The notes under the pieces were generated by a model that was not told where the DNA came from, did not search any database, and worked only from the letters and a program-made list of their open reading frames with translations. A program made the position numbers and the translations under genes. DNA of 64,000 nt from Nelumbo lutea (lineage: Eukaryota; Streptophyta; Magnoliopsida; Proteales; Nelumbonaceae). Below, piece after piece: positions 9,918-46,898 of this stretch. The stretch lies in NCBI GenBank assembly GCA_022828595.1, contig JAKGHH010000002.1:82800076-82864075 (forward strand), given 5' to 3'. Position 1 is the stretch's first letter. The number at the start of each line of letters is the position of its first letter.

Positions 9918-11776
9918 TCTATACTACTTTAAAAAGCACGAATAGACTCTAGAGTATTTTTGGATTTTTTTGAGGACAAAATTTACCCATCCATATTTAA
10001 ATTTAGTGATAAAAATGAGGGCGAATAGGGTAATTGGTTAGTGATATTAAATGAGTTAAAAAGATGTAATTTTAAGATATTAAATGCATCCAATTCCCTT
10101 TCATTAAATTCAACATTTAAGGTATTAAATTGCATTCAACTTCATTAAATCACATTTTAAAACATTTTTGTTTCTTCTCATCATTAAATTAAATTAATTA
10201 AATCCATACATAATAAAATAATAATTCCAATAACATAAAAACTTATACTTTCAAAACCTACCTAGAAAAAAATAGTATTTTCATCTAGGTAGTGGTAAGA
10301 AATTACACCATTTTGGTTCAAATGAGTCAATCAACGTTGCCACATTAAATAATAAAATTCAAAATTAAAATAGATAAAATGCAAACAATATAAAAATAAA
10401 AAATGAAAACATTTTTAACATTATGTTTGACATGTTAAACTATGATAAGTATGATAAATAAGAAATGCTTTTATTAATGATGAAAATGGAATATAAAATT
10501 AAAACCAATTGGAAATAAAACTATTTTCTTATTATTTCTCATTAAATCTTATATCTAAGGTATATTCTTTCATTAAATCCTATATTTAAGATATTTATTT
10601 CTCATCATTAAATTTTTTTAATTAACTTCATAGCATTAATTTTAATAGTATAAAAATAAATATTGTCAAAAGTACTTTAAAAACAAAATCACTTTTTTCC
10701 CTCCCAATGGTGGGTAAGCAATTCAACCATTTGTCAAATGGGTTAATAAACAATACCATAATTAAAAAATAAAAAACTAAAATAAATAAAATATACAATA
10801 CAAAAAACGGGGATATCTCTAATATTGTATATTCACTATACTAAACAACAATAAGTATGTAATGTAAGAAGTATTTTTATTAACCATGAAAATGGAATGC
10901 CAAATTAAAAATCAACCTAGAAATTAAATGATGTCATAGTCAAATAATAAAATTTTAAAAATAGAAAACAAAGAATCACAAAAATAAAAAAGATAGAGAA
11001 AATTTTGGACACATATCTAATCCTATATGTTTATAAAAATAAAGTATTGGGTAAATCTCTAATATTATAAATTCATTATATCAAACAAAAATAAGTTTTA
11101 TACATAAGAAATAATTTTATTAATGATGAAAATGTAATATAAAATTTAATTTCAGCCTAGAAATCAAAATATTTTCCTTTTTTGAGTGGTGGGTTATTGG
11201 TTTGGGTCAAATGGGTTAATCAATGATATGATGGTTAAATATTAAATCATTAAAAAATATAAATAAACAAAAGAATATATAAAAAATTATATATTAATTA
11301 TGTCAAACAAAAATTTAGTGTGATAATTAAAAATTATTTATATAAGGTAAATGAAATATATAATTTAAAATTGATTCAAAAGCAAAGCTATTTTCTTACC
11401 TAGATGGCGGGTCAATGATCCAACTTTTCAAAAGACCCATGAAGTTATAATTGAATAAAAAATATTTAGAAAAATATAAAACACAAAGTTAAAAAATATA
11501 AAATTTTGTTGAAAACATTTATAATTTTATATGTTCATCATATTAAATAAAAATAATTATTTATAAAAGAAATGGGATACAAAATTTAATTATAATAATA
11601 ATTTGTTATTATAATTTAAAATTTTCACATGCGCACATTTGCTACAAATATTTAAGTTTATTTTTAATTATATTATTATTTTTATAAATTTTTAATTTCT
11701 ATCTCCACTATGATATATATAAAATTAAAGTAATTAATATCAAGAAAAGTTTTTCACGTACGATGCACGTACCTAA
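9918..11776 (+). mobile_element. Non-autonomous Helitron, 1859 bp
   Basis: The 5' end is TCTATACTACTTTAAAAAGC preceded by A. The 3' end is a short inverted repeat (GTACG, 5-nt spacer, CGTAC) directly followed by CTAA and a host T. These match the Helitron rules of 5' TC, a 3' hairpin before CTRR, and insertion between A and T without duplication. The interior is very AT-rich, with no helicase or Rep coding. It is built from degenerate direct repeats (motifs near 10285, 10705, 11185 and 11405, paired with a TTTTATTAATGATGAAAATG motif near 10475, 10880 and 11113). Confidence 0.75.
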
Positions 11777-12315
11777 TTACTAACAGAAAGTAATAATTTT
11801 AGCGTAAAAATTCTCCATCAAACTTCTAAAATCTCAGGAAGTAAAAATTAACGCTTCTCTTCTGCTTAACCCCTAAAAGTGGATAGAGATATGCTGACAA
11901 CATAACGCTCTCAAAACTGTCCCAACAGATACTGCAGCCACACATTGGTAACAATCTTCCTTGTCATCATTCATTGCGAGAAGTTTCCAATATAAGGCTG
12001 CAATGGCTTGTTGGGACTTGTTGGGCCCGTTTATCTGTAGCTGAGCCGGTAAGTCTTCTCTTATGCGTCTCACGTAAACCCTAATTCCTCCCTTGTTTTA
12101 TCCGTATTTCTCTTCGTTTAGTTTCTCTCTAATTTTTCCTTTCTAATCTTCTTCTGGGTATTGTTATTATTCTTGAATTATTCAATCCCCTTTTCGATTA
12201 ACGGTTTCTACACTGGGCTTTCTCTTGTGCTTAGGAACTTCGTTAATCGTTTGTGTATTCAATTTTGTTTGTTTGTGATAGTTGGCGATTATAGTGCGGA
12301 AAAAAGGTGATTTCG
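11777..12315 (+). promoter_or_regulatory. CDKC proximal promoter and 5' UTR
   Basis: Contains a site-II type TGGGCCC motif at 12022-12028 and a telo-box AAACCCTAA at 12076-12084, a pair typical of promoters of broadly expressed plant genes. Pyrimidine-rich sequence from 12085 onward suggests transcription starts near here. A GTAAGT at 12049 and a TAG boundary near 12280 could bound a 5' UTR intron, but this is unproven. No clear TATA box precedes the site-II motif. Confidence 0.55.
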
Positions 12316-38305
<25,990 letters not shown>

Positions 38306-38680
38306 AGTACCAAACATATGCGACTTGGACAAACACTTGGATGAACCGGGCTGATAATAGAATAACAAGAAGAAAAAGAAAGAAAAGGAACATTAAGGCC
38401 GAAAGCTACTTTTTGACTCAAGCCTGAAGGTTGTGTTTTCTGTGTGAGTAGGCTTTGTCAGCCAAATGCTGGAGCATGATTACCAAAAAGGGGTGGTGAT
38501 GATACTGTGCTGAACATGCATTTAACTTTTTTACTTGAAATGTCTGAGTGAGCTAAAAAACAAAAAGAGAAAAAAAAGAAAAAGAAAGGTCTAAGTGAGC
38601 TGAAACCTTTGGTATGATACATTTTAATGTAATCTGGACATGATTAAATTTTTCACTAATGTAAGTTAGCTTCTCGACTT
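38306..38680 (+). other. CDKC 3' UTR (approximate)
   Basis: Follows the TGA at 38303-38305. Purine-rich then AT-rich sequence with several T-rich and AATAAT/TTAAAT-like near-upstream elements up to about 38680. The exact cleavage site cannot be read from DNA alone. Confidence 0.45.
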
Positions 38681-38682
38681 GT

Positions 38683-38872
38683 TTTGTATGAATTCTCAGT
38701 GTTAAATAATCAATGGAAGTGGATTTCATGGTTTATTGACTCTGACTTTGATGTTTTCTGCTTATTTTGAACTTTGTATGAATTCACAATGGTAATTTAT
38801 TCATGTTTGAGTCTGATTTTTTATGTTCTCTCCTTGTCATGAACTTCGTATGAATTCACAATGGTAAATATA
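38683..38872 (+). repeat. Short direct repeats downstream of CDKC
   Basis: Three imperfect copies of TGTATGAATTCACAATGGTA at about 38685, 38774 and 38849. The last two belong to a roughly 73-bp tandem duplication that also shares CTCTGACTTTGATG / GTCTGATTTTTTATG. Confidence 0.7.
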
Positions 38873-38879
38873 TTCACAG

Positions 38880-40412
38880 ATGTGGAATTTATTTTGGTGA
38901 ACCTTGTACATAGATCGCCTGATCCTTTACATCTATTGCACCACTTTCATCTACATTCTGCATATACAGATATACTCAATTAGATAATTTTGTTCTTTGG
39001 AGTCCCCAAATTTGATTTGGGTTACCTAATCCAATAGGATAGAGCTCTATATAAGGGAATAGAGAGATTATCTCTTGCTCTCTTTCTCTTCTCCCTTTCA
39101 AAAATTCTAGTTCAAACCATTCATAGTGAAGGATGATTCCCATCAGTTTTCTGCTGTAATTTTGAATAAAATTATTTGAGAAAATCAGATCACATTACTG
39201 CATAAAATCCTAAAGTGTTAAGAGTTCAAATTACATAAAGAGGGTTGTTGAATCAATTTTGCTCATACGGCTGTGCCATCAGTATTATCACTGGGAGTTA
39301 CATTTTATGAACTTTCGTATCATGTATTTTCAGCACTAAAATCCAGTTTCAAATTTGTTCAAATTTGATGCAATATATATCCGAAAATTCAGATTTCAAA
39401 ATACTAAGAAACTTGTTATTGGGTTGGGTTAAAAATTTCTTAAATTTCAGCTAGCAATTGTAACAGGTACGGCCATGTTTAATTAGGTTCAGTCCTTCCA
39501 AGAGGTGGGTTACTTGCAAAGAAAGTAGAGCACAATTTTGCCAACCGTGTTATGCGGTTTGTTAATTTAAAACTTTAGGATGCGAGGCGCTTGATCACAA
39601 TTATGAATTAGGTACTTACACCTTACAAACTTGAATTCGATTACAAATTAATAATGCTAGTGAATATATGAGTAGCCTAGCATTCTTGCCATTCAATAGC
39701 CATTAGCTTCCAAAATTCCAAAGAATTTTACAAACAATTAGCTCCCAAAATTCTGAAGAATTTTACAAGCAAATTAGCCTCAGTGTTGGGGTTAAGTTAT
39801 TATGTGGTGTTAGCCCCACGGGTGTAGTGTGCGTAGCCAATATGATAGTAGACTGTGATCTACAAAACCTAAGAATGAACGTGAGCATATTAGGATACAC
39901 ATTGCGAGTCGTTATAATGAATCATTTTATCATATGTAAATATAGGCATATAAATATGGGAGGTGAATGAAATATTGGAACTTTAGGATTCAAACTTGCT
40001 GTGATAAACATTGACAAGGGGAGTAACCCGTGCTAAGGACGAGATGTGTGGAGGGTTTTTGTGTTCCTATATTTGGAGGAATCTGATCCGGTGAACTTTT
40101 GGGTAAAACGTAAGGAAGGGTCTGTATCCAGGGATCTGATAGTCCTTTTCCCGGAACCAAGTTGGTTCTTACAAAGCATTACTAGTTCTAATTGGGCTGG
40201 TCATTTTCTTGTAAATTATTAATTATCAAATTAAAGTCACTCCGGGTAGTCAAAACAAAAAGACCCACTGTCTGACCTTGGGTGTGAGTCACCCTATTTA
40301 TTTACCAGTTAACAAAATCAAAAGACAAAACAGCCCTCTAAGAGGTTGTTCAAAACTACATGTTACAGTAAACTAAAAGCATTCGGCATGCTACTGTTTT
40401 TGTTGCCAAGTT
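38880..40412. other. Unassigned intergenic stretch
   Basis: No open frame or element with defined ends. A TATATAAGGG box at about 39049 followed by a pyrimidine-rich CTCTTGCTCTCTTTCTC run and a GAATAAAATT at 39171 looks like a decayed LTR core, but no termini or duplications were found. Confidence 0.35.
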
Positions 40413-40420
40413 TTTTTGGC

Positions 40421-41003
40421 TAGGGGTGGGTTCGAGTTGAGCCGAGCTGGATACTTGGCTATTTGAGTTCGGTTTGCTGAAACTATGTTAGGCTCGAGCT
40501 CATTTGAGCTAGAAACTTGAGCTCGAACTCAGCTTGGTTCAAAGCTCACAGGTTCAAGCTCGGCTCGACTCAAGTTCAATTGCAAGCCAAGTTTTTTCTA
40601 AATAAATAAAAATATACATAAAAATATTTTTTTTATTTTACATACAAAAAATTAAGAATTACAAAAATTATTTATTATTATACATATAAACCAATAAGAA
40701 TATACATATAAAAATGTTTTTATTTTACATACAAAAAATTATTTACTATTATACATAAAAATAAAAATATTATATATAAAATAAAAATTATGTATGTATG
40801 TATGTATGTATATAATAAAAAAATATTTATTTATTAAACTAGGCTCGTGAGCCTCACGAGCTGAGCTTCAGTATTGGGCTCAAGCTTGACTCGATTAGAA
40901 AACAAGCCTATATATCAAACTTGAGCTCAGCTTGAAACTCGGTTTAAATCAAGCCACCTGAGCTCGAATAGCTCGTGAGAAGCTCGACTCGTGGTCACCC
41001 TTA
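40421..41003. mobile_element. hAT-type MITE, 583 bp
   Basis: TAGGGGTGGGTTCGAG at the left and inverted TAAGGGTGACCACGAG at the right, with further inverted subterminal GAGCTCG-rich sequence. Perfect 8-bp duplication TTTTTGGC at 40413-40420 and 41004-41011. AT-rich centre with an ATGT tetranucleotide run near 40793-40812. No coding capacity. Confidence 0.9.
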
Positions 41004-41004
41004 T

Positions 41005-41217
41005 TTTTGGCTATGCCCGTCTCATGTCTTCCACTTCCATACTAGGCCTATAGCCGTACTGTCAATCTTGTAAGTGGAGCCATGAGGCTTCTTTGGACTG
41101 CAAACTGGCATGTTTGCTAGACGACGATGGAGAGGTGGCACTTTGCGTCCCATATGACATAGGCTGTGATTGGAATTCTATCCTAAGCTCCACAAAACTT
41201 CAGAAGTGGGGCATTAT
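41005..41217 (+). pseudogene. C-terminal remnant of an unrecognised protein gene
   Basis: From about 41068 to 41217 the + strand is open and strongly protein-like: YCQSCKWSHEA, then DCKLACLLDDDGEVAL and CVPYDIGCDWNSI. A preceding block in another frame (FHFHTRPIAV, about 41032-41062) would join with one base shift. The frame ends with the copia target site. Across the 9.3-kb insertion the last codons and TAA continue at 50524-50531, giving an end of WGIIAL-stop. The upstream part is split by the hAT MITE. Two CxxC-like cysteines hint at a metal site. The family is not recognised and the coding status is inferred only from the frame. Confidence 0.4.
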
Positions 41218-43158
41218 TGAAGGGATGAGAGATCCATCCCATGGACGCCCAAAGATTGCGGAATAAGGGGCGAATTTCAAAAAAAATTTCTCTCCCTTCA
41301 ACTAGGAATCACATTCCCTATTTAGAAAATCATATTTTCAAGGATCATTCTTGAACCTTAAACTGAACCAGATCTGAACCAAAAGGAATAGGAGAGAATT
41401 ATACCTGATACGGAGAAGTAATATCTCCCAACGAAGGTGTTCACGCCCAAGGAAGGATCCAAAGACTGCTCCCACTGAAGATGGCGCAGTGCAGGATGGA
41501 GCAGAATCAGTAGTGTTCTTCCCCAAGAACTCTGTCCTTCGCAAGAATCAGTAGAATGGTACGTGAGCACAGCTTCCTTTCAATCCTTTCTCAAAGAACT
41601 GATGTCAAGATCCAATCTTGACTTCTCCCACAACTGGAGATCGAACTGGCAAACAGGGCGGCAAGAACAGGGAGGCGGCAAGAGAGTATTCGCAGGGTGC
41701 AGAAAACTCTCTTCTTGGTTTCAGCACTAAAGAGGATCTGATGTATATCTGTTAAAGGCTGCCACCCCCTCATTCCTTTTGTTAACTTAAAAGATCAGCT
41801 CCTAATCCCATTAGGAGCTGCTTATCCAAATCATATTTGGATCAGCCTTCTCTTCTAGTGATAAGGATAAACCCTTATCTTATCTACAGATTAGATTAGC
41901 TTTCTCCTAATCCTATTAGGAGGTTTCTAGATCTGAATCACATTCAGATCTGGACTCTCTGAGTGGATAGGATTAATACCCTATCCTATCTGCTAATCCA
42001 TCTCAGAATTCGCCCATTTAATTAACTAAATAAATAGCCCAGTTCGAAATGGGCTTTAGGCCCATTAAGCTTATGTGCTCACTTAACTTTCCTAACTGCT
42101 GCCCAGTTGGGTTTCCTTGTATGGCGTGGGACCCAAGCATTGATCTACACATCAGCCACATGGGTTCGGCCCAGCCTTTGTTACAAGGCCTGGTCGAATA
42201 CACTGTTAAAGACAGTGCACCCCCTGAAACCCATTGAATGGGCTCTATGGGCCCAACACTTACCCTAAGTGGTCCCTGGGCCAAGCCACCTTGTAACACC
42301 CAGGGACTGTGGGCAGATGCAAGGTTAGCCCATCAGGTATTATCCTCAATGGTCTTACTCTTAACCTCTCAGCCCTTAATGATCATACACTGCCCGACAA
42401 GAGAGGACCTCTCCCTCGACTGCAAGGAACAGTGTTGCACTCTCTACTTATATGGATCCCGGGAATTAAAACATTTTTGCAAACATTTTAGAAACCATAA
42501 TATATATACTTTTATATCTCATATAAAATATACTTTGCAAAACAAATCTCAACAGTTGAAATCGGCTGCCGGCAGTCTTGGTTTCCAACAGTGAGAGTGC
42601 ATCCCCGATCATTACCTTTGTCCGACAAAGGGGCTGATCCTGTCATTATGATCACCCACTTAGATGAATTCTCGGATTGTCCCAACATACCCAGGTTTTG
42701 ATCCCCGCTAAGGATCTCATTGATTGGTACATCAAAGACAACCCGATCCGACACCTAGTGCAGTATCATAATCGAGTTTAGGGGTCGGGTGTAACTTTCC
42801 AGTTTTGCCCATCAATCTCCAAGGTCCAGGGCAATACTGGAATTCTGGTCCAGTTCAAAGATTCAATTAATCCCACACTGTATGTGCCTAGGGTCTCACC
42901 CAGTAGCTGAGACAAGCCACCCCAACCGACTTGGTGGCACCACAGTGTCAGCCTTGTCAGGATTGGTCTCCCCAGACCGACCCACTGGATGTGAACATTC
43001 TAAACTAACACGAGTCTCATTAAGTGTCCAGTTTAAGGGTATTACATAGAAACATACCAAGGGAACATGAATCAAATATGCACTTTTATTCATTTACAAT
43101 AAACTCATAAAGTACATCAATTTTGATTGAAGCTAAGGGCATATAAAACTGTCTAACA
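41218..43158 (-). repeat. copia 3' LTR (1941 bp)
   Basis: TGAAGGGATGAG...GTCTAACA on the + strand. Shares all landmarks with the 5' LTR, including the inverted-repeat cluster at 41797-41986. Confidence 0.96.
41797..41986 (-). promoter_or_regulatory. Six consecutive inverted repeats in LTR U3
   Basis: Stems: AGCTCCTAAT/ATTAGGAGCT (41797-41819, loop CCC), ATCCAAAT/ATTTGGAT (41824-41842, CAT), GATAAGG/CCTTATC (41860-41879), CTCCTAAT/ATTAGGAG (41904-41922, CCT), AGATCTGAAT/ATTCAGATCT (41929-41951, CAC), GGATAGG/CCTATCC (41965-41986). All stems are perfect. By comparison with the solo LTR they lie upstream of the TATA position in transcription sense, so they belong to U3. Confidence 0.8.
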
Positions 43159-43159
43159 G

Positions 43160-43932
43160 CTCCCACTTGCACTTAGGTCCAATCAGGTACTAGCCGGAGT
43201 CCCATGCTTTCCACGTGTTTCTCAAACACTTTCTCTGATAGTGGCTTTGTCAGTGGGTCTGCTACATTCTCCGCTGATGCTACCTCTTACTATCATCCTC
43301 CCATAGGTCCAGTGTTGTCATACAACAATGGAATATGTGATGTGCTAAATTCATGAATGAACACCTTCATTCATAAGGTAGCCTCACTTACGGCAATGCG
43401 CTCGGCTTGGGTTGTGGACTATTAATTTGCAACTTAGGACCCCTGTTTGCTGACACTCAGGAAACAACACACGATCCTATCGTGAAAACATATCCAGATG
43501 TAGACTTTCTAATATCTGGGTCTGACTGGAAATCAACATCTGTATACCCTTGGATCTGTAGTGAGCTACCGTCGAATACTAGACAAAACTCTTTTGTCCT
43601 TCGAAGGTACTTAAGTATGTTTTTCACAGCAGTCCAATGCTCCTGCCCTGGGTTGGCCTGAAATCTGCTTACTACACTCACAGCCTGAGCTATGCAGGAC
43701 GAGTGCACATCATGGCATACATGATGCTCCCTACGGCTAAGGCATAAGGAACATCTTTCATGCCATCAATCTCCTCAGAAGTCTTGGGAGACATCTTCTT
43801 GGAGAGAGTGACTCCGTACCTAAAAGGAACATTTCCTTTCTCGGAGTTTTCCATGTTGTATCTCTTGACTATTTTGTCAATATAAGCAGATTGGGATAAT
43901 CCTATTATCCGCTTCGATCTATCTCTATAGAG
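43160..43932 (-). pseudogene. copia RNase H, broken
   Basis: Minus strand: the block AVKNILKYLRRTKEF and GYTDVDFQSDPDIRKSTSGY typical of copia RNase H lie in an 83-codon frame (43708-43457). Frameshifts separate it from RT and from the 3' end (43160-43400), so the domain is not continuous. Confidence 0.85.
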
Positions 43933-44595
43933 TCAAAGACCTAGTATATAGGAGGCTTCTCCAAGATCTTTCATGGAGAATTGCTGTGATAGCCATACTT
44001 TCACCGTAGTTAACATACCTACATCATTCCCAATGAGTAGAAAGTCATCTACATACAAAACGAAGAAGGTAACCTTATCTCCACTGTACTTCCTGTAGAC
44101 ACAAGGTTCATCCGGATTCTGCTCGAAGTCAAACGATTTGACAGCAGAGTTAAAATGGATGTTCCAACTTCTAGAAGCTTGCTTAAGTCCATAAATGGAT
44201 CTATTAAGATTACATAGCATGTTTTCCTGACCTGCGGCTATGAAGCCTTGCGACTGCTGCATATAGATATCTTCAGTAAGATCTCCATTAAGGAATGCAG
44301 TTTTGACATCCATTTGCCAAATCTCATAATCATGGTATGCTGCTACAGCTAGCAGGATCCTAATGGATTTAAGCATGGCCACAGGCGAAAAGGATTCCTC
44401 ATAATCGATGCCCTCTTTCTGAGTGTACCCATTCGCCACCAGACGAGCTTTGAAGGTCTCAACCCTACCATTGGGGCCCTTTTTCCTCTTGTAAATCCAT
44501 TTGCAACCAATTGCTTTTACCCCGGAGGGCGGATCTACTAGAGTCCAGACTCCATTGGTCTCCATTGAGTCCATCTCTGCTCTCATGGCCTCCAT
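43933..44595 (-). CDS. copia reverse transcriptase (open frame)
   Basis: 220 codons covering the RVT_2 domain: NGVWTLVDPPSGVKAIGCKW, KARLVANGYTQKEGIDYEES, FSPVAMLKSIRILLAVAA, WQMDVKTAFLNGDL, then the catalytic FVLYVDDFLLIGND (YVDD) and FSMKDLGEASYILG. No ATG initiation is expected, as this was part of the polyprotein. A frame break with stops (44596-44804) separates it from the integrase frame. Confidence 0.95.
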   Translation of the reverse strand: MEAMRAEMDSMETNGVWTLVDPPSGVKAIGCKWIYKRKKGPNGRVETFKARLVANGYTQKEGIDYEESFSPVAMLKSIRILLAVAAYHDYEIWQMDVKTAFLNGDLTEDIYMQQSQGFIAAGQENMLCNLNRSIYGLKQASRSWNIHFNSAVKSFDFEQNPDEPCVYRKYSGDKVTFFVLYVDDFLLIGNDVGMLTTVKVWLSQQFSMKDLGEASYILGL

Positions 44596-44804
44596 CTACT
44601 TCTGGGAATCTATGTCCAACATAGCTTCCGCGTAAGTCACGGGATCCTCCTCACTAGTCAAGGTTTCCACTAGGTAACTATCCTGGTCATAACCATAACG
44701 GACTGGTGGCCTGGATACCCGAGTGGATCTTCTAGGTTGGTCACTACCTGGAACTTGTGGGACTCTCCCACTGCTCCCGAGCTCTCCTCATCAAGAACAA
44801 TTTC

Positions 44805-46115
44805 CTAACGGTGGGTGTCCAGGATATAATCGGTCTCCATGAACTGGGCATTTCGACTGCAGAACACTTTCTGCTCACTTGGGTCATAGAAAAGGTAACC
44901 TACAGAGCCTTTTGGGTAGCTTACAAATAGGCAACGGCTGGTCTTGGATTCCAACTTGTTCGCACTCGTTCTTTTAACGTGTGCTGGACAACCCCAAATC
45001 TTCAAGTGTCTAACACTTGGTTTCTTTCCGGTCCAAAGTTCATATGGAGTATTCGGAACCGATTTGGTTGGAACCCGATTCAGCACATAAATCGCAGTCT
45101 CTAATGCGTAACTCCAAAAGGATGTGGGTAACTCTGAGTGTATGAGAAGCGACCGGACCATATCCAATAAGGTCCTATTCCTCCTCTCCGAAACACCGTT
45201 AAGTTGTGGTGTAGCAGGAGGAGATAATTGTGATACTATCCCATTGTCCTTTAAGTAGTCCCTGAATTCGTCAGAGAGGTACTTGCCACCTCGATCTGAT
45301 CGAAGGGCTTTAAATTCTCTCCCTAACTGTTTCTCGACCTCTTGTCTAAACTCTTCAAACTTTTCAAAGGATTCAGACTTGTGTCTCATTAGGTACATGT
45401 AACCATATCGTGAAAAATCATCTGTGAAGGTGATGAAATACATGTGTTGATTTCGTGTCCTAACACTCAGGGGACCACATACATCAGTATGTATTAGGTC
45501 AAGTGTGCCTGTACATCTTTCAGGCTTACCGTTAAATGGCCGTTTCGTCATCTTGCCTTGTAGGCAAGGCTCCCAAGTGGGAAGATCTTCTATAGTTAGA
45601 AAATCCAAAGGACCATCCTTTACCAACCTTGTGATTCGGTCAACACCGATGTGGCCAAGTCGATAATGCCACAGACACGTGGGATTAACTGTATCACGTG
45701 CTCTCTTCTTGGGTATTTCAGCCGACGTAGTTTCGGTTATGTTAGTTTCTAGAGAAGGATGTAGAACATAGAGACCGTTCTCCAGTTCCCCGTATGCGAT
45801 GAATCTGTTGTTTCTTTTAATAGTAATCGTATTACTAAAGAAGACAGAATAACCATCTGCACACAGTTTTGAGACAAAAATCAAAATTCTCCTTAAATTT
45901 TGCACATAAAGACAGTCTTTCAGTACAATTGTTCCTTCTCTAAAAATTAACTCCACGGTTCCTATGGCCGCGGCTGTAACAGTTGCAGTAGTCCCCAAGT
46001 AGAGTGTGACTTCTCCTTCACTCAGCCTTATGCTTACCTTGAACCCCAGCAGTGAGTTACAGGCATGAGTTGAAGCCCCGGAGTCAATACACCAGGATGC
46101 AGAAGATACCAACAA
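44805..46115 (-). CDS. copia protease and integrase (open frame)
   Basis: 436 codons. The aspartic protease core [12 protein letters not shown] is near the start, then a GAG-pre-integrase zinc region ([14 protein letters not shown] ... CLQGK). The integrase core follows with the catalytic Asp in [10 protein letters not shown], the Asp in [10 protein letters not shown] and the Glu in [13 protein letters not shown]. It ends with the copia-type region GCPAHVKR...[17 protein letters not shown]. These enzymes cut the polyprotein and insert the cDNA. The frame stays open although gag upstream is damaged. Confidence 0.95.
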   Translation of the reverse strand: MLVSSASWCIDSGASTHACNSLLGFKVSIRLSEGEVTLYLGTTATVTAAAIGTVELIFREGTIVLKDCLYVQNLRRILIFVSKLCADGYSVFFSNTITIKRNNRFIAYGELENGLYVLHPSLETNITETTSAEIPKKRARDTVNPTCLWHYRLGHIGVDRITRLVKDGPLDFLTIEDLPTWEPCLQGKMTKRPFNGKPERCTGTLDLIHTDVCGPLSVRTRNQHMYFITFTDDFSRYGYMYLMRHKSESFEKFEEFRQEVEKQLGREFKALRSDRGGKYLSDEFRDYLKDNGIVSQLSPPATPQLNGVSERRNRTLLDMVRSLLIHSELPTSFWSYALETAIYVLNRVPTKSVPNTPYELWTGKKPSVRHLKIWGCPAHVKRTSANKLESKTSRCLFVSYPKGSVGYLFYDPSEQKVFCSRNAQFMETDYILDTHR

Positions 46116-46123
46116 ATTGGTTT

Positions 46124-46898
46124 CTATAACACAAGTTTCGAAGTTACCTTGCAGAAGTGATAGGCATCCGATGCTTTGTCTTTCTTCTGCTTCTTGCTCT
46201 TAGTGGCTTTTTTCTGAGGCTTCTTTGCCTTCCTCTTTCTCTTGCCTGTCTTGCCAGCTTCAACAAGCATGGCTACAGGCTCATCCTTTCTAATCAGTTC
46301 TTCATCTCTTTGCAACATATTGCTAAGCTCTTGTAAGCTGACAGTCAGCATGTTCATGTTATAGTTCATGATGAACGGATTAAAGGAAGGAGGCAAAGAG
46401 TTAAGGATAGCATCTATCTGGGTTGCAAGGTCCAACCCGGATCCAAGAGCCTCCAGTTCGTTGATGTATCCCATCATCCGAAGACAATGGTCGTGAACTT
46501 GTTGACCCTTGGACATTTGTGCGGTCATGAACTGTTTCAAGACCTTTTGTCGAGTAGAACGATTCTGCTCTTCATACATTATCCTGAGACTGTCCAATAT
46601 GTCTTTGGCAAGTTTGATCTGATCGAAACTGCCTTTGTATCGGGTTGTCCAAGGAGGCAATGATGTAACACCGGGCAAGGGAGTTTTTCTCCTCCCATTC
46701 TTGATAGTCTCTCCATCAGGCCTCAGAAACCCTATCACCCGAACGCTCCAGGGCAGGATTCTTTGCCACTTTGTCTAGCTTTTCAGAAGCTAGGACCAGC
46801 ATAAGGTTCCTATACCAGTCAACATAGTTTGGGCCCTTCAACTTGTTGTCATCAAGTAGTTTTGCAACAGTGATTTCCCTATTTAGATTCATGTTCAT
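46124..46898 (-). pseudogene. copia gag, frameshifted and lacking its zinc knuckle
   Basis: Begins ATG at 46896-46898 (MNMNLNREITVAKLLDDNKL), changes frame near 46720 and again near 46625, then stays open (KDILDSLRIMYEEQNR to a lysine-rich [15 protein letters not shown]). Compared with the older copy at 600-1413, about 60 bp are missing after HFC, so the second half of the CCHC knuckle and the junction to pol are lost. It ends [15 protein letters not shown]. Confidence 0.88.

Noticed and set aside
42018..42594. LTR open frames (also 49377-49821) as genes
   Set aside because: They lie within LTRs, occur in both LTR copies, and have no family signature or conserved start.
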